64,000 bases of DNA from Alteromonas sp. a30 (lineage in GTDB: Bacteria > Pseudomonadota > Gammaproteobacteria > Enterobacterales > Alteromonadaceae). Both the position numbers and the translations under genes were made by a program. Location: assembly GCF_026788005.1 (NCBI RefSeq), contig NZ_JABEPE010000015.1, positions 57,674 through 121,673 on the forward strand, written 5' to 3'. The notes below the pieces were generated by a model. The model made no database searches, had not been told where the DNA came from, and saw only the letters and a program-made list of their open reading frames with translations. Position 1 is the stretch's first letter. Every line of letters starts with the position of its first letter. Of the stretch, positions 8,681-18,921 are shown one piece after another.

Positions 8681-8971
8681 TTACTTTTTACATTTTTGGG
8701 CATCCACCTTCCCGTTTTCATCTAAAATCCGCTTTTCAATCAAATGTGTACGAGGACAACAAAGGAAGTCTTGTAGCTCCTCACCTTCTTTCACTTTGTA
8801 TTTCACTCGCTGCCCATCCGCATCCTCATATTCAAAGTTAAAAACTGACTTTTTCTTAAAATACTTTTCAGAAACATAAAGATAGGTGTCTTTACTAAAA
8901 TTCTTAATTGCAGGAATAGAGATCACCAGCCCAAACAAAAATACGACAGCTTCTACAGATATCGTGAACAT
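8681..8971 (-). CDS. Hypothetical small protein with N-terminal membrane segment
   Basis: The 96-residue protein has one hydrophobic segment (about residues 4-22) followed by a basic linker and a soluble beta-rich domain of about 60 residues ending in a Lys-rich tail. It contains a CC pair near residue 71 and a further Cys near the C-terminus. It is the first gene of a two-gene unit with the coiled-coil gene. The family is not recognised and no function is assigned. Confidence 0.55.
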   Translation of the reverse strand: MFTISVEAVVFLFGLVISIPAIKNFSKDTYLYVSEKYFKKKSVFNFEYEDADGQRVKYKVKEGEELQDFLCCPRTHLIEKRILDENGKVDAQKCKK

Positions 8972-9365
8972 TAATAAACCTTATCTTTCCAGTTGAATGA
9001 AAGGCAGCTAACAAGATTCGCCCGTAGTTGTGCGCTTCTGTTAAAGAAAACTCACACACTGCCAGTTAGGTAACTTTAAAAACCAAATGAGCATTTAGTG
9101 TAGTAAAATAATTACCATTTTTAAAGTCTTTACTAAAAACAAACCTTAAGACATTGTAATCGCAGTACCAAACGCTTTACATCAACCACATTAGTGAGTC
9201 GCACCGCACATTTCATAGCGTAATGTCTAAACACTTACCTCCTGCTTTACAATAAAGCGATAGTGAGAATCGGAATTTCCCCTTAAAGCATTTACCGACT
9301 TTTAGGGTAATTTTTTCATAAGCAATAGGGCTTAACATTTGCAATTAGAAGCACTAGGAAGCGCT
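8972..9365. other. Intergenic region between divergent genes
   Basis: About 390 bases separate the minus-strand two-gene unit from the porin gene. A perfect 10-bp inverted repeat, ACTTTAAAAA (9073-9082) and TTTTTAAAGT (9118-9127), encloses 35 bases. No RNA gene or coding region is seen, and no convincing sigma-70 pair could be fixed by eye. Confidence 0.5.
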
Positions 9366-10400
9366 ATGAAAATGAAACAACAAATAAAAGTCACTGGACT
9401 TTTGGTGTTCGCATTGTTCTGCAACGGTATTCACAGTGAAACACTAAGACACGAAAGCTTTGCTGATGTACTACTACGTTACGAAAACGACACAGAACAC
9501 AATAACTTGCGTGATAGAGAACGAATGAGAGTCATTGCTCATGTAGGCATTCAGTCTCACTGGAGTACACGTTGGCAATCGCAAGTAAGGCTAAGTACAG
9601 GACTAAGAAATCGTCAGAATGTGCCAGCAATTACCGCTCATCGTTTTAATGATCAACCCAATCCTGACGATGATGTTTACATTGATAGAGCGTTCCTTAC
9701 CGGTTCTTTTTCACAGCTTACCGTTAAACTTGGTAAGCAACCTTGGGCCAGTAAACAAATTACCGATATTTTTTGGGATCGAGATCTCAACCCAATCGGC
9801 GCTTCCGTGGATTGGCAAATATCGGACAACAATACACTTCACGTCTCACAGTTTAAGCCGCTTGATGGTGAAGGAGCTACCGTTGGTAATTTAACGGTTG
9901 CACAGTGGCAAAGCACAACAAGATGGAAGCAATGGCAGCTTACATTTATGCCTTGGTGGGTGAATTACAACGGCGACACAAACGCCCGTTTTGCGACCAA
10001 AGACACCCAATATGACAATGAATTTGTTAGGGTGTCGATGTCCGCTAACTATGGCCCTTGGCAACTAGGTGCCGATGTAGGTAAGAGTATAACCGGCAAT
10101 TTTGACGGCGAAGATACCAGTTTCGCGGTTGAGTTACGCCACGGACAACTCAAGTACGAAAACGATACTTTGCTACAATTTAGAGTCTTTCGTGTTGAGC
10201 GTTTTGGCGTCATTCGGGAGTTTGCCCAAAATGCCGTATCACGTTTTACCACCGCCAATATGGAAGGCTGGGATTTTCGTTTGCGCCACAAAATAGGTGC
10301 ATATTGGTGGCTAGGTATGCGTTATTCCGATACAGAAACGATTTCTGACGAAGAGGAAACTGGCAAACGCCTTCGTATTGAAACCCAGTATACTTTTTAA
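9366..10400 (+). CDS. Putative outer-membrane porin
   Basis: The 344-residue product begins at the ATG at 9366, preceded by AGGAAG. A signal peptide runs to about residue 25. The rest has alternating aromatic beta-strands and ends in a Phe (TQYTF), as expected for outer-membrane barrels. The opening LLRYENDTEHN and the later YIDRAFLTGSF with LGKQPW fit the putative porin family of marine gammaproteobacteria (Porin_5-like). It probably admits small solutes; specificity is unknown. It converges with the LysR gene, only ten bases away, with no clear terminator between them. Confidence 0.75.
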   Translation: MKMKQQIKVTGLLVFALFCNGIHSETLRHESFADVLLRYENDTEHNNLRDRERMRVIAHVGIQSHWSTRWQSQVRLSTGLRNRQNVPAITAHRFNDQPNPDDDVYIDRAFLTGSFSQLTVKLGKQPWASKQITDIFWDRDLNPIGASVDWQISDNNTLHVSQFKPLDGEGATVGNLTVAQWQSTTRWKQWQLTFMPWWVNYNGDTNARFATKDTQYDNEFVRVSMSANYGPWQLGADVGKSITGNFDGEDTSFAVELRHGQLKYENDTLLQFRVFRVERFGVIREFAQNAVSRFTTANMEGWDFRLRHKIGAYWWLGMRYSDTETISDEEETGKRLRIETQYTF

Positions 10401-10410
10401 TGTAGGATAA

Positions 10411-11394
10411 TCAGCTAGCATGACGTTCGGGCACCTGTGCGCAACCCAAGCCTTGGCTTTTGCAAAGACAACGAAATACTTGCTGCGTTTGATACTCGTT
10501 GACTTCCGCCATAATGCGTTTGACGTGTTTTCTTAACCAACACAAACCACCGTCTTTTTCCTGACGCTTATGCCACACCATTGAAATTTGTTTCGTCGGT
10601 AATTCTACAGGCATTTTTATCGCAGATAAGCGCCCGTTAATAATGGCATCGCATACTGCACCAGCTGGCACAACAGCAATCAAATTGCTTTGTGAAATGA
10701 TTTCCTCGACATTAGCAAAATGGTTCATCGTCATCGCAATTCGCCGTGTTAGCCCGTGTTGCGACAACACTTGGTCAGTATATCCGGTCACTTCACCAGA
10801 GAGTGTCACCAACAAATGCTCTGCGGCAGCAAACTCTTCAGTAGAAACATCAGCATGTGCAAGAGGATGATCATTGCGCATCACACACACATAATTGCTT
10901 GAGAATAGAAAATCCCCCCTTAGCACTTCCGACGCAGAATCGTAAAGCCCAATCGTCATATCCACTTCAGCGTTTTCCAGTAACCGTTCATAACTTTGTA
11001 ATGTGTAAGGAATCGCATGAATATTGACCCCGGGAGCTTCTGTTTCAATCACTTTTCGAAGTGGCGCCCACGCCATCGTAACAACCATATCGGCAACCGC
11101 TAAACGAAAGGTACGCTGCGATGTACTTGGGTCAAAAGCTTTGTTATCAACAGCCTCAGAAAGCGCGCCAAGCGGCCCTTTAATTTGCTCCCATAGGTTT
11201 TGAGCGTGACCTGTTGGCCGAATATTACGACCATCTTTTACAAACAACTCATCTTTCCATGCCACTCGCATTCGACTCAGTGCATTCGACACCGCTGGCT
11301 GCGTCATTGACAGTCGTTCAGCCGCACGAGTAATCGATCGTTCGGTCATGATGGCATCAAAAACCATCAGCAAATTAAGTTCTTGTGGGCGCAT
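10411..11394 (-). CDS. LysR-family regulator (NodD/NahR/LinR-like)
   Basis: This 327-residue protein has the LysR winged helix-turn-helix at about residues 5-65 (NLLMVFDAIMTERSITRAAE, then MTQPAVSNALSRMR) and a periplasmic-binding-fold effector domain of the NodD/NahR/LinR type. It has a short Cys-containing C-terminal extension. It is divergent from the RND efflux operon starting at 11552, and an ATC-N9-GAT dyad lies between them. LysR control of MexEF by MexT in Pseudomonas is the closest known analogy, so it likely regulates the pump. The inducer is unknown. Confidence 0.88.
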   Translation of the reverse strand: MRPQELNLLMVFDAIMTERSITRAAERLSMTQPAVSNALSRMRVAWKDELFVKDGRNIRPTGHAQNLWEQIKGPLGALSEAVDNKAFDPSTSQRTFRLAVADMVVTMAWAPLRKVIETEAPGVNIHAIPYTLQSYERLLENAEVDMTIGLYDSASEVLRGDFLFSSNYVCVMRNDHPLAHADVSTEEFAAAEHLLVTLSGEVTGYTDQVLSQHGLTRRIAMTMNHFANVEEIISQSNLIAVVPAGAVCDAIINGRLSAIKMPVELPTKQISMVWHKRQEKDGGLCWLRKHVKRIMAEVNEYQTQQVFRCLCKSQGLGCAQVPERHAS

Positions 11395-11447
11395 GTTACT
11401 TCTCTTATTTACGGGTGAGACGTTAAGAAGACTTAACCATTCCGAAA

Positions 11448-11468
11448 CTCATCACTAATTATGATGAG
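11448..11468. promoter_or_regulatory. LysR-type operator candidate
   Basis: A perfect inverted repeat, CTCATCA-N7-TGATGAG, contains ATC-N9-GAT at 11451-11465, the half-site geometry known for NodD/NahR-type LysR regulators. It sits between the divergent LysR gene and the RND adaptor gene, about 85 bases before the adaptor start. Confidence 0.65.
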
Positions 11469-11551
11469 AGACATATGAAAGTATAATTTAATTTATTTTA
11501 ATTTCCACTTCATAATTGTCATTCAGTATAGGTTTAGGAGCCGTTATTTAA

Positions 11552-12796
11552 ATGAAGTTAATTCCATCGCTATCCATCGTCGTGTTTACTGCCTCCTTGA
11601 TGGGCCTTGTTGCGTGTTCTGAACAACCGCAGCAAAAACAATCAACACCTATGGCGCCAGTTGTTTCCGTTGCCAAAGTAGTCAGCGAGCGATTAACTGA
11701 ATGGGATGAATTTACCGGACGCTTGCAAGCACCACAAACCGTTGAAATTCGTCCTCGTGTTTCGGGCTATATCGACATTGTTGCTTTTAAAGAAGGCGAA
11801 ATGGTGAAGCCCGGTGAGCCGCTGTTTTTTATCGATAATCGCCCATTCAAAGCAGAGGTTAAACGCTTAGAAGCAGAACTCATCAATGCCAAAAGCCTTT
11901 ATACGTTAGCGAAAAAAGAATACGTTCGTGCCATCGACCTTGTGAAAAAGAACGCAATTTCCGATGAGATTCTCGATCAACGCTTATCCACCCAAGAACA
12001 AGCCAAAGCAAGAATTGCCTCGGTACAAGCGCAGTTAGAACTTGCTGAACTACAGTTAAGCTATACTCGTGTCACCTCTCCTATTGGCGGCCGAGTATCC
12101 AACGCCTTAATTACTCGCGGCAACTACGTTAATGAAGGCCAAAGTGTGTTAACCACGGTTGTCTCTACCGACGAAGTTCATGCCTATTTCGATGCAGATG
12201 AACAAACCTTCTTGAAGTATAACCAACTTGCTCGCCAAGGCAGCCGCCCAAGTACACGAGGCTCTAAGCAGCCTGTACTTATGGCACTTGCCACCGACGA
12301 AGGTTTTCCACACCAAGGCGTTATCGACTTTGTTGATAATCGGATTAATCAAAGCTCTGGCACTATTCGAAGCCGCGCTATTTTTAAAAATGAAAACGGC
12401 CTGCTTATTCCCGGCTTATTTGCCCGCATCCGCTTAGTTGGTAGTGCAAGTTATCAAGGTATTTTAATTGACGATCGCGCCATTGGAACCGATCTAAACA
12501 ACAAATTCGTATTGGTACTTGATGAGCAAAACCAAGTCAATTATCGCCCCGTTGAATTAGGCGAAAAACTGCAAGGTTTGCGTATTATTAAAAGTGGCTT
12601 GAAGGCAGGCGAAAAGATTGTGGTTAACGGCTTACAAAAAGTACGCCCCGGCGCGCAAGTATCGCCAAAGCTCGTTGAGATGACCAGCAATGAGAACTTA
12701 AAAGCGCTGCAAGCGATGCAAGAGAGGCTTGATGCCACACTTGATACTTCCGTTTTAGCGAAATCGGACACTCATACAGCAGTAACAGGAGGTTAG
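11552..12796 (+). CDS. RND efflux periplasmic adaptor (MexE-like)
   Basis: This 414-residue lipoprotein has a lipobox (GLVAC, C22). It is a membrane-fusion protein: WDEFTGRLQAPQTVEIRPRV and SGYIDIVAFKEGEMV form the first lipoyl half, an alpha-hairpin spans about residues 100-165, the second lipoyl half follows at about 170-185, then beta-barrel and membrane-proximal domains. Sequence style is closest to MexE. It links the inner-membrane pump, encoded two bases downstream, to an outer-membrane channel. TAGGAG lies upstream of the ATG. No outer-membrane factor gene is present here. Confidence 0.92.
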   Translation: MKLIPSLSIVVFTASLMGLVACSEQPQQKQSTPMAPVVSVAKVVSERLTEWDEFTGRLQAPQTVEIRPRVSGYIDIVAFKEGEMVKPGEPLFFIDNRPFKAEVKRLEAELINAKSLYTLAKKEYVRAIDLVKKNAISDEILDQRLSTQEQAKARIASVQAQLELAELQLSYTRVTSPIGGRVSNALITRGNYVNEGQSVLTTVVSTDEVHAYFDADEQTFLKYNQLARQGSRPSTRGSKQPVLMALATDEGFPHQGVIDFVDNRINQSSGTIRSRAIFKNENGLLIPGLFARIRLVGSASYQGILIDDRAIGTDLNNKFVLVLDEQNQVNYRPVELGEKLQGLRIIKSGLKAGEKIVVNGLQKVRPGAQVSPKLVEMTSNENLKALQAMQERLDATLDTSVLAKSDTHTAVTGG

Positions 12797-12798
12797 TT

Positions 12799-15700
12799 GT
12801 GGACTTTTCGAAGCACTTTGTCCATCGTCCGATCCTCGCTGGCGTATTATCCATTATTATCTTTATTGCTGGGGCACTCGCTGTTTGGCAATTGCCCATT
12901 ACAGAATACCCTGAAGTCACGCCACCTACAGTAGTGGTGAATGCCAGTTACCCTGGCGCTAACCCCAAAGTAATAGCAGAAACGGTTGCAGGGCCTTTGG
13001 AGCAAGAAATCAAAGGCGTCGAAGATATGCTTTATCTTTCGTCGCAATCGACCTCCGATGGTCGCATGTCGTTAACCATCACCTTTGCTATCGGTACGGA
13101 TATTGATAAAGCCCAAACATTGGTACAAAACCGGGTAGATAGAGCCGTTCCAAGGCTGCCTCAAGAAGTGCAACGCCTCGGCATTGTTACCCAAAAATCA
13201 TCTCCCGATTTGACCATGGTAGTGCATTTAACCTCACCCAATAATCAGTACGATATGTTGTACTTATCGAACTATGCCAATTTATTTGTTAAAGATGAGC
13301 TAGCTGGCATTAAAGGTATAGGCGACGTGCGTATTTTTGGCGCTGGCGAATACAGTATGCGGGTGTGGCTAGACCCAGCCAAAATCGCTTCTTTGGATTT
13401 ATCCACCAACGACATCATTAACGCTATACGCGAGCAAAATCAGCAAGCGGCAGCGGGTAGTTTAGGGGCGCAACCGTCCGGCGACAACGATTTCCAATTA
13501 TTGATCAACGTAAAAGGCCGCCTTACCTCAGAAGAAGAATTTGGCAACATCATTATTAAGGTGAGTGAACAAGGTCAAATTACGCGCTTAAAAGAAGTCG
13601 CTGACATCAAACTCGGCTCTGAATCTTATACCTTGCGCTCATTATTAAATAATCAGCAGGCCGTTGCCATTCCGGTATTCCAAAGCCCCGGTTCAAATGC
13701 GATTCAAATCTCTGATGATGTTCGTGCCAAAATGAAAGAACTCAGCCAATACTTCCCACAAGGATTGGACTATTCCATTGTTTACGACCCAACAGTATTT
13801 GTACGCGGCTCAATTAAAGCGGTGGTGAAAACCCTTTTCGAAGCCATTTTACTGGTCGTTATTGTTGTGGTTTTATTCCTACAAACATGGCGCGCATCTA
13901 TTATTCCATTAGCAGCCGTGCCCGTTTCATTAGTAGGCACGTTTGCCATCATGCATTTACTTGGGTTTTCTTTAAATGCGTTATCCTTATTTGGACTCGT
14001 GCTCGCCATTGGTATTGTGGTTGACGATGCCATTGTGGTGGTCGAAAACGTAGAGCGGAATATTCGTGAAGGACTCGCGCCAATGGCGGCAACCCAAAAG
14101 GCCATGAAAGAAGTAACTGGCCCGATTATTGCCACGACTCTAGTATTGGCAGCGGTGTTTATTCCAACGGCATTTATGTCTGGCTTAACAGGCCAATTCT
14201 ATAAGCAATTTGCCTTAACCATTACTATTTCTACCTTTATTTCCGCCTTTAACTCACTCACGTTAAGTCCTGCTCTTTCTGCGTTATTGTTGAAAAAGCA
14301 CGGTGAAGACAACGACTGGTTATCGGTCACGCTACGCAAGTTGTTTTCAGGCTGGCTATTTAACCCATTTAACCGTTTCTTTAATTGGAGCGAAGCGAAA
14401 TACGGCTTAATCGTAAAACGCGTTGTCCGTGGTAGTGGCATTGTTCTTGTGCTTTACGCTGGGTTATTAGCCTTAACTTATGGTCAGTTTACGTCTACAC
14501 CGACGGGTTATGTACCGAGTCAGGACAAGCAATACTTGATTTCCTTTGCCCAGTTGCCAAACGGCGCATCATTAGATAGAACCGAAGAGGTGGTCCGAAA
14601 CATATCGAAATTAGCGCTTGAACATCCAGGCGTAGAATCCGCGGTTGCTTTCCCCGGCTTAAACATCAATGGGTTTACCAACAGCCCATCCAGTGGTGTT
14701 ATTTTTGTCACCTTGAAAAGCTTTGAGGAACGCACCTCGCCGAATTTGTCCGCGCCAGCAATTGCAGGGCAACTTGGGCAACAGTTTGCTGGTATTCAAG
14801 ATGCCTTTATTGCCATTTTCCCTCCACCACCGGTTAGAGGAATGGGCACGATCGGCGGCTTTAAACTGCAAGTTCAAGACCGTTCAAGCCAAGGCTATGA
14901 AGCGCTTTACGATGTCACCCAAAAGGTCATTCAAAAAGCTTATCAACGACCTGAATTAACGGGTGTATTTTCCAGTTATCAAGTGAATGTGCCTCAATTG
15001 GAAGTGGAAGTCGACAGAGACAAAGCCAAGTCTCAAGGGGTCTCAATAAACGATATATTCCAAACCATGCAGGTTTATTTAGGGTCGTTGTATGTGAATG
15101 ACTTCAATCAATTTGGCAAAACCTATCAGGTTAACTTGCAAGCAAAAGAGGAATTCCGCCAAGAGCCTGATCAAATCGCGCAATTAAAAGTGAAAAATGT
15201 GTTAGGCGAGATGATCCCATTAGGTTCTTTTATCACGGTAAAACACAGCGCAGGCCCAGACAAAGTGATGCACTACAACGGCTTTACCACCGCTGAAATC
15301 AACGGTGCCGCAGCTCCGGGGTACAGCTCTGGTGAGGCACAAGCTGCTATTGAAGAAGTGCTAGCAGATACCCTGCCGTTAGGTATGGCTTATGAGTGGA
15401 CAGACTTAACCTATCAGCAAATTCTGGCGGGCAACACCACCTTACTGGTATTCCCTTTAGTCGTGTTGCTGGTCTTCCTTGTGTTAGCCGCACAATACGA
15501 AAGCCTGAGTTTGCCGTTGGCGATTATTCTTATCGTGCCAATGACACTGCTGTCAGCAATGACAGGCGTGATCATTTCCGGTGGCGATAATAATATCTTC
15601 ACGCAAATAGGTTTTATTGTTCTGGTGGGACTGGCCACGAAAAACGCCATTTTGATTGTAGAATTCGCGAAGGAAATTCAAGACAAAGGCCACAGCTTAA

Positions 15701-15948
15701 TGTACGCCTTAATGGAAGCTACGCGACTCAGATTACGACCAATATTAATGACGTCATTAGCTTTTATTATGGGTGTTGTTCCCATGGCATTTTCTACGGG
15801 TGCAGGAGCAGAAATGCGTCAAGCCATGGGGATTGCCGTGTTTTCAGGCATGATTGGCGTCACCGTTTTCGGCTTGTTATTAACGCCAGTGTTCTATCAC
15901 TTAGTGCGTAAGAATAGCGACAATACGAAACAATCAGAAATGCAGTAG
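12799..15948 (+). CDS. RND multidrug efflux transporter (MexF/AcrB-like, HAE1)
   Basis: The 1049-residue inner-membrane pump is full length for the HAE1 family. It starts at GTG behind a strong AGGAGG. It begins with DFSKHFVHRPILAGVLS, has two large periplasmic loops, and has the proton-relay aspartates D409 and D410 in GIVVDDAIVVVENVER of TM4. It exports hydrophobic or amphiphilic compounds using the proton gradient with the adaptor encoded immediately upstream. Because no channel gene is nearby, a TolC-like protein encoded elsewhere is presumably used. It is probably under control of the divergent LysR protein. Confidence 0.94.
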   Translation: MDFSKHFVHRPILAGVLSIIIFIAGALAVWQLPITEYPEVTPPTVVVNASYPGANPKVIAETVAGPLEQEIKGVEDMLYLSSQSTSDGRMSLTITFAIGTDIDKAQTLVQNRVDRAVPRLPQEVQRLGIVTQKSSPDLTMVVHLTSPNNQYDMLYLSNYANLFVKDELAGIKGIGDVRIFGAGEYSMRVWLDPAKIASLDLSTNDIINAIREQNQQAAAGSLGAQPSGDNDFQLLINVKGRLTSEEEFGNIIIKVSEQGQITRLKEVADIKLGSESYTLRSLLNNQQAVAIPVFQSPGSNAIQISDDVRAKMKELSQYFPQGLDYSIVYDPTVFVRGSIKAVVKTLFEAILLVVIVVVLFLQTWRASIIPLAAVPVSLVGTFAIMHLLGFSLNALSLFGLVLAIGIVVDDAIVVVENVERNIREGLAPMAATQKAMKEVTGPIIATTLVLAAVFIPTAFMSGLTGQFYKQFALTITISTFISAFNSLTLSPALSALLLKKHGEDNDWLSVTLRKLFSGWLFNPFNRFFNWSEAKYGLIVKRVVRGSGIVLVLYAGLLALTYGQFTSTPTGYVPSQDKQYLISFAQLPNGASLDRTEEVVRNISKLALEHPGVESAVAFPGLNINGFTNSPSSGVIFVTLKSFEERTSPNLSAPAIAGQLGQQFAGIQDAFIAIFPPPPVRGMGTIGGFKLQVQDRSSQGYEALYDVTQKVIQKAYQRPELTGVFSSYQVNVPQLEVEVDRDKAKSQGVSINDIFQTMQVYLGSLYVNDFNQFGKTYQVNLQAKEEFRQEPDQIAQLKVKNVLGEMIPLGSFITVKHSAGPDKVMHYNGFTTAEINGAAAPGYSSGEAQAAIEEVLADTLPLGMAYEWTDLTYQQILAGNTTLLVFPLVVLLVFLVLAAQYESLSLPLAIILIVPMTLLSAMTGVIISGGDNNIFTQIGFIVLVGLATKNAILIVEFAKEIQDKGHSLMYALMEATRLRLRPILMTSLAFIMGVVPMAFSTGAGAEMRQAMGIAVFSGMIGVTVFGLLLTPVFYHLVRKNSDNTKQSEMQ

Positions 15949-16000
15949 TCCTTTCCCAAACAGTTTCCTAAACCACTGATTGTAAAATCGGTAAATAAGC

Positions 16001-16037
16001 AAAAGGCCGGAGAGTTTGTCACTCATCCGGCCTTTTT
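16001..16037. terminator. Bidirectional terminator between efflux operon and lysS
   Basis: AAAAGGCCGG (16001-16010) pairs with CCGGCCTTTT (16027-16036), a 10-bp perfect stem ending in a T-run on the plus strand and, on the minus strand, in the complement of the A-run. It separates the convergent pump and lysS genes. Confidence 0.88.
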
Positions 16038-16087
16038 ATTGTTGCAATGTTCCGCCATTTTATTCTAGGGCGGGACTGACGCTTTGG

Positions 16088-17635
16088 TTATTCCTTTTCA
16101 GCGCCTGCTTCTGGCTTCATATGAGGGAATAAAATCACATCTTTGATGGTAGAAGAATCAGAGAACAACATCACTAAACGGTCGATACCAATGCCCTCGC
16201 CTGCGGTTGGCGGCATGCCGTATTCCAGCGCACGAATGTAGTCTTCGTCAAAGTGCATGGCTTCATCGTCGCCAGCTTCTTTTTCTTCAACTTGCTTACG
16301 GAAGCGTGCAGCTTGGTCTTCTGCATCGTTAAGCTCAGAGAAACCATTGGCTAACTCGCGTCCACCCACAAAGAATTCAAAACGGTCCGTAACGAAAGGA
16401 TTCTCATTGTTACGACGCGCCAACGGCGACACTTCCCACGGGTATGCAGTAATAAAGGTAGGCTGAATGAGGTTTTCTTCTGCAACCGCCTCGAAGATCT
16501 CACACAAGTATTTACCCGGCCCCCAAATACCATCCACTTCAGGCTCTTTAATGTGAAGCGTTTTTGCTAACGCTTTTAAGCCTTCTAGGTTGTTTTCAGG
16601 GTCGTTGATGACACTCGCATCCGCTTCTGGATAGTGATGCAAAATCGCCTCAGACATGGTCATGCGCGTGAACGCTTTGCTGAAATCATACTCGATGCTT
16701 TCAATCACCTCGCCTTCTGCGTCTTTCACTGTATTAACAATGGTGGTTGTGCCTAACACATCTAACGCCAATGTGCGTAGCATGTCTTCGGTTAGGTCCA
16801 TTAAATCATTGTAGTCGGCATACGCCTGATACCATTCAATCATGGTGAATTCAGGGTTATGACGCGTTGATAAGCCTTCGTTACGGAAATTACGGTTAAT
16901 TTCGAAAACGCGCTCAAAACCACCAACAACCAAGCGTTTTAAGTAAAGCTCAGGCGCAATACGCAGGTACATATCGATGTCCATGGCATTGTGATGAGTC
17001 ACGAAAGGCTTAGCCGTTGCGCCACCTGGAATCACCTGTAGCATAGGTGTTTCCACTTCCATGAAGTCTTTTTTCGATAAATAATAACGAATACCTTCCA
17101 CTATTTTGCTACGCATTAAGAAGGTATTGCGCGATTCTTGATTGGTAATTAAATCAACGTAGCGCTGACGGTATTTGGTTTCTTGATCTGCCAAACCGTG
17201 GAATTTTTCGGGTAGCGGACGCAAAGACTTGGTCAATAGCTCGTATTCAGCCATGTCCACGTAAAGGTCGCCCTTACCTGATTTATGAAGATCGCCGCTG
17301 ACACCAATAATGTCACCGATATCTAAATTACCATAACGTGCTTTTAAATCTTTTTGAACGTCTTTTGATGCATAAGCCTGAATGCGACCTTTCATGTCTT
17401 GCAATACGAGGAAAGGACCACGTTTAGCCATAATTCGGCCAGCCACGCTAACGCGTTTGGCTTTTTCTACTAGCTGCTCCTTATCAAATTCGCCAAATTC
17501 GGCTTGTAAGTCTGCGCTGTAGTGCTCGCGGCGAAATGTGTTTGGATGTCCGTTGGCATTACACCCTTTACGGATATCTTCCAGCTTAGCACGGCGTTCA
17601 GCGATTAATTTATTCTCATCTACTTGCTGGGTCAT
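16088..17635 (-). CDS. lysS: Lysyl-tRNA synthetase, class II
   Basis: The 515-residue enzyme attaches lysine to tRNA-Lys in the cytoplasm. An N-terminal OB-fold anticodon-binding domain (about residues 60-165; [18 protein letters not shown]) precedes the class II catalytic core with motif 2 ([20 protein letters not shown]) and motif 3 ([13 protein letters not shown]). Its ATG is 13 bases after the prfB stop codon, giving the prfB-lysS operon common in gammaproteobacteria. Confidence 0.97.
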   Translation of the reverse strand: MTQQVDENKLIAERRAKLEDIRKGCNANGHPNTFRREHYSADLQAEFGEFDKEQLVEKAKRVSVAGRIMAKRGPFLVLQDMKGRIQAYASKDVQKDLKARYGNLDIGDIIGVSGDLHKSGKGDLYVDMAEYELLTKSLRPLPEKFHGLADQETKYRQRYVDLITNQESRNTFLMRSKIVEGIRYYLSKKDFMEVETPMLQVIPGGATAKPFVTHHNAMDIDMYLRIAPELYLKRLVVGGFERVFEINRNFRNEGLSTRHNPEFTMIEWYQAYADYNDLMDLTEDMLRTLALDVLGTTTIVNTVKDAEGEVIESIEYDFSKAFTRMTMSEAILHHYPEADASVINDPENNLEGLKALAKTLHIKEPEVDGIWGPGKYLCEIFEAVAEENLIQPTFITAYPWEVSPLARRNNENPFVTDRFEFFVGGRELANGFSELNDAEDQAARFRKQVEEKEAGDDEAMHFDEDYIRALEYGMPPTAGEGIGIDRLVMLFSDSSTIKDVILFPHMKPEAGAEKE

Positions 17636-17648
17636 GGTGTTTCCTGCA

Positions 17649-18747
17649 TTAAAGTCCAGATTTCAAACTGGCTTGTATGAATTTGTCTAAGTCGCCGTCA
17701 AGAACGGCTTGCGTATTTCGGGTTTCCACTCCCGTGCGCAAATCCTTAATTCGAGAGTCATCCAACACATAAGAGCGGATTTGACTACCCCAACCGATGT
17801 CGGATTTGCTGTCTTCCATCGCTTGTTTTTCATCCAACTGTTTTTGCATTTCCAGCTCATAAAGCTTAGCTTTTAACTGCTTCATTGCTTGGTCTTTGTT
17901 TTTGTGCTGCGAACGTTCATTCTGACATTGCACCACGGTATTGGTTGGTAAGTGAGTGATACGAACCGCTGAATCGGTCCGGTTAACGTGTTGACCACCC
18001 GCCCCCGAGGCGCGGTAGGTATCAATACGTAAATCCGCCGGATTGATTTCAATTTCAATATCGTCATCGACTTCTGGGTAAACAAAAGCGGATGCAAAGG
18101 AGGTATGGCGTCTGTTACCTGAATCAAAAGGTGACTTTCTGACAAGCCGGTGCACCCCGGTTTCGGTGCGAAGCCAGCCGTAAGCATACTCCCCACCAAA
18201 ACGAATTGTAGCAGACTTAATGCCTGCTACATCGCCATCAGACACTTCAATAAGTTCCACTTTGAAGTCATGTTCTTCTCCCCAACGCAAGAACATTCGC
18301 AGTAGCATGTTTGCCCAGTCTTGCGCTTCAGTACCACCGGAACCAGATTGAATATCCAAGTAGCAATCATTGCTATCATGAGGGCCAGAAAACATTCTCC
18401 GAAACTCAAGTTCTTCAAGCTTTTCAGTCAAAGCCGTTAGTTCTTCTTGCGCTTCGTTGAAGGTGTCTTCGTCTTCTGCTTCGACAGCAAGCTCAACTAA
18501 ACCTTCAATGTCTTCGGTGCCTTGCTCTAATGTTTGGATGGTTTTTACCACGCCTTCTAAAGACACTTTTTCTTTGCCTAACGCTTGTGCTTTTTCCGGC
18601 TCATTCCAAACATCCGGCATTTCTAATTCTCGGCTGACCTCTTCCAGTCTTTCAACTTTCAGATCGTAGTCAAAGATACCCCCTAAGCAGCGAGGTACGC
18701 TCCCGGATATCGGCTAAACTATTGGTTATTGGGTTAATTTCGAACAT
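17649..18747 (-). CDS. prfB: Peptide chain release factor 2, with programmed +1 frameshift
   Basis: The true gene starts at the ATG at 18747 and runs 25 codons to CTT followed by an in-frame TGA (18672-18670). Translation shifts +1 there and continues to 17649, giving 365 residues, exactly RF2 length. A continuous reading frame from 18620 alone would miss the N-terminus. RF2 recognises UGA and UAA stop codons: the specificity motif SPF (in [11 protein letters not shown]) and the catalytic GGQ ([19 protein letters not shown]) are intact. The residue before SGAGGQ is Ala (YRASGAGGQ), as in most bacteria rather than the Thr of E. coli K-12. It is followed by lysS. Confidence 0.96.
18669..18684 (-). 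promoter_or_regulatory. RF2 programmed-frameshift site
   Basis: On the minus strand the site reads AGGGGGTATCTTTGAC: an internal Shine-Dalgarno AGGGGG, three bases, then the slippery CTT-TGA-C. Low RF2 leads to +1 slippage and more RF2, a known autoregulatory loop. The arrangement is base-for-base the same as in E. coli. Confidence 0.97.
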
Positions 18748-18921
18748 AAAACCTTTACGATTTGTCTTTAAGCTTAATTTTTTGCGTGCGGGATTCTACC
18801 GGAAAAGCCCTGCTATTGACAGTTAGACAAAGCAGCAATTCTTCACAATAGTAAACTAGGTCATTTCAGGTAAATTTATTACAACATGACAAGGAAGTTT
18901 ATCGCAAAACGCCTCATAAAA

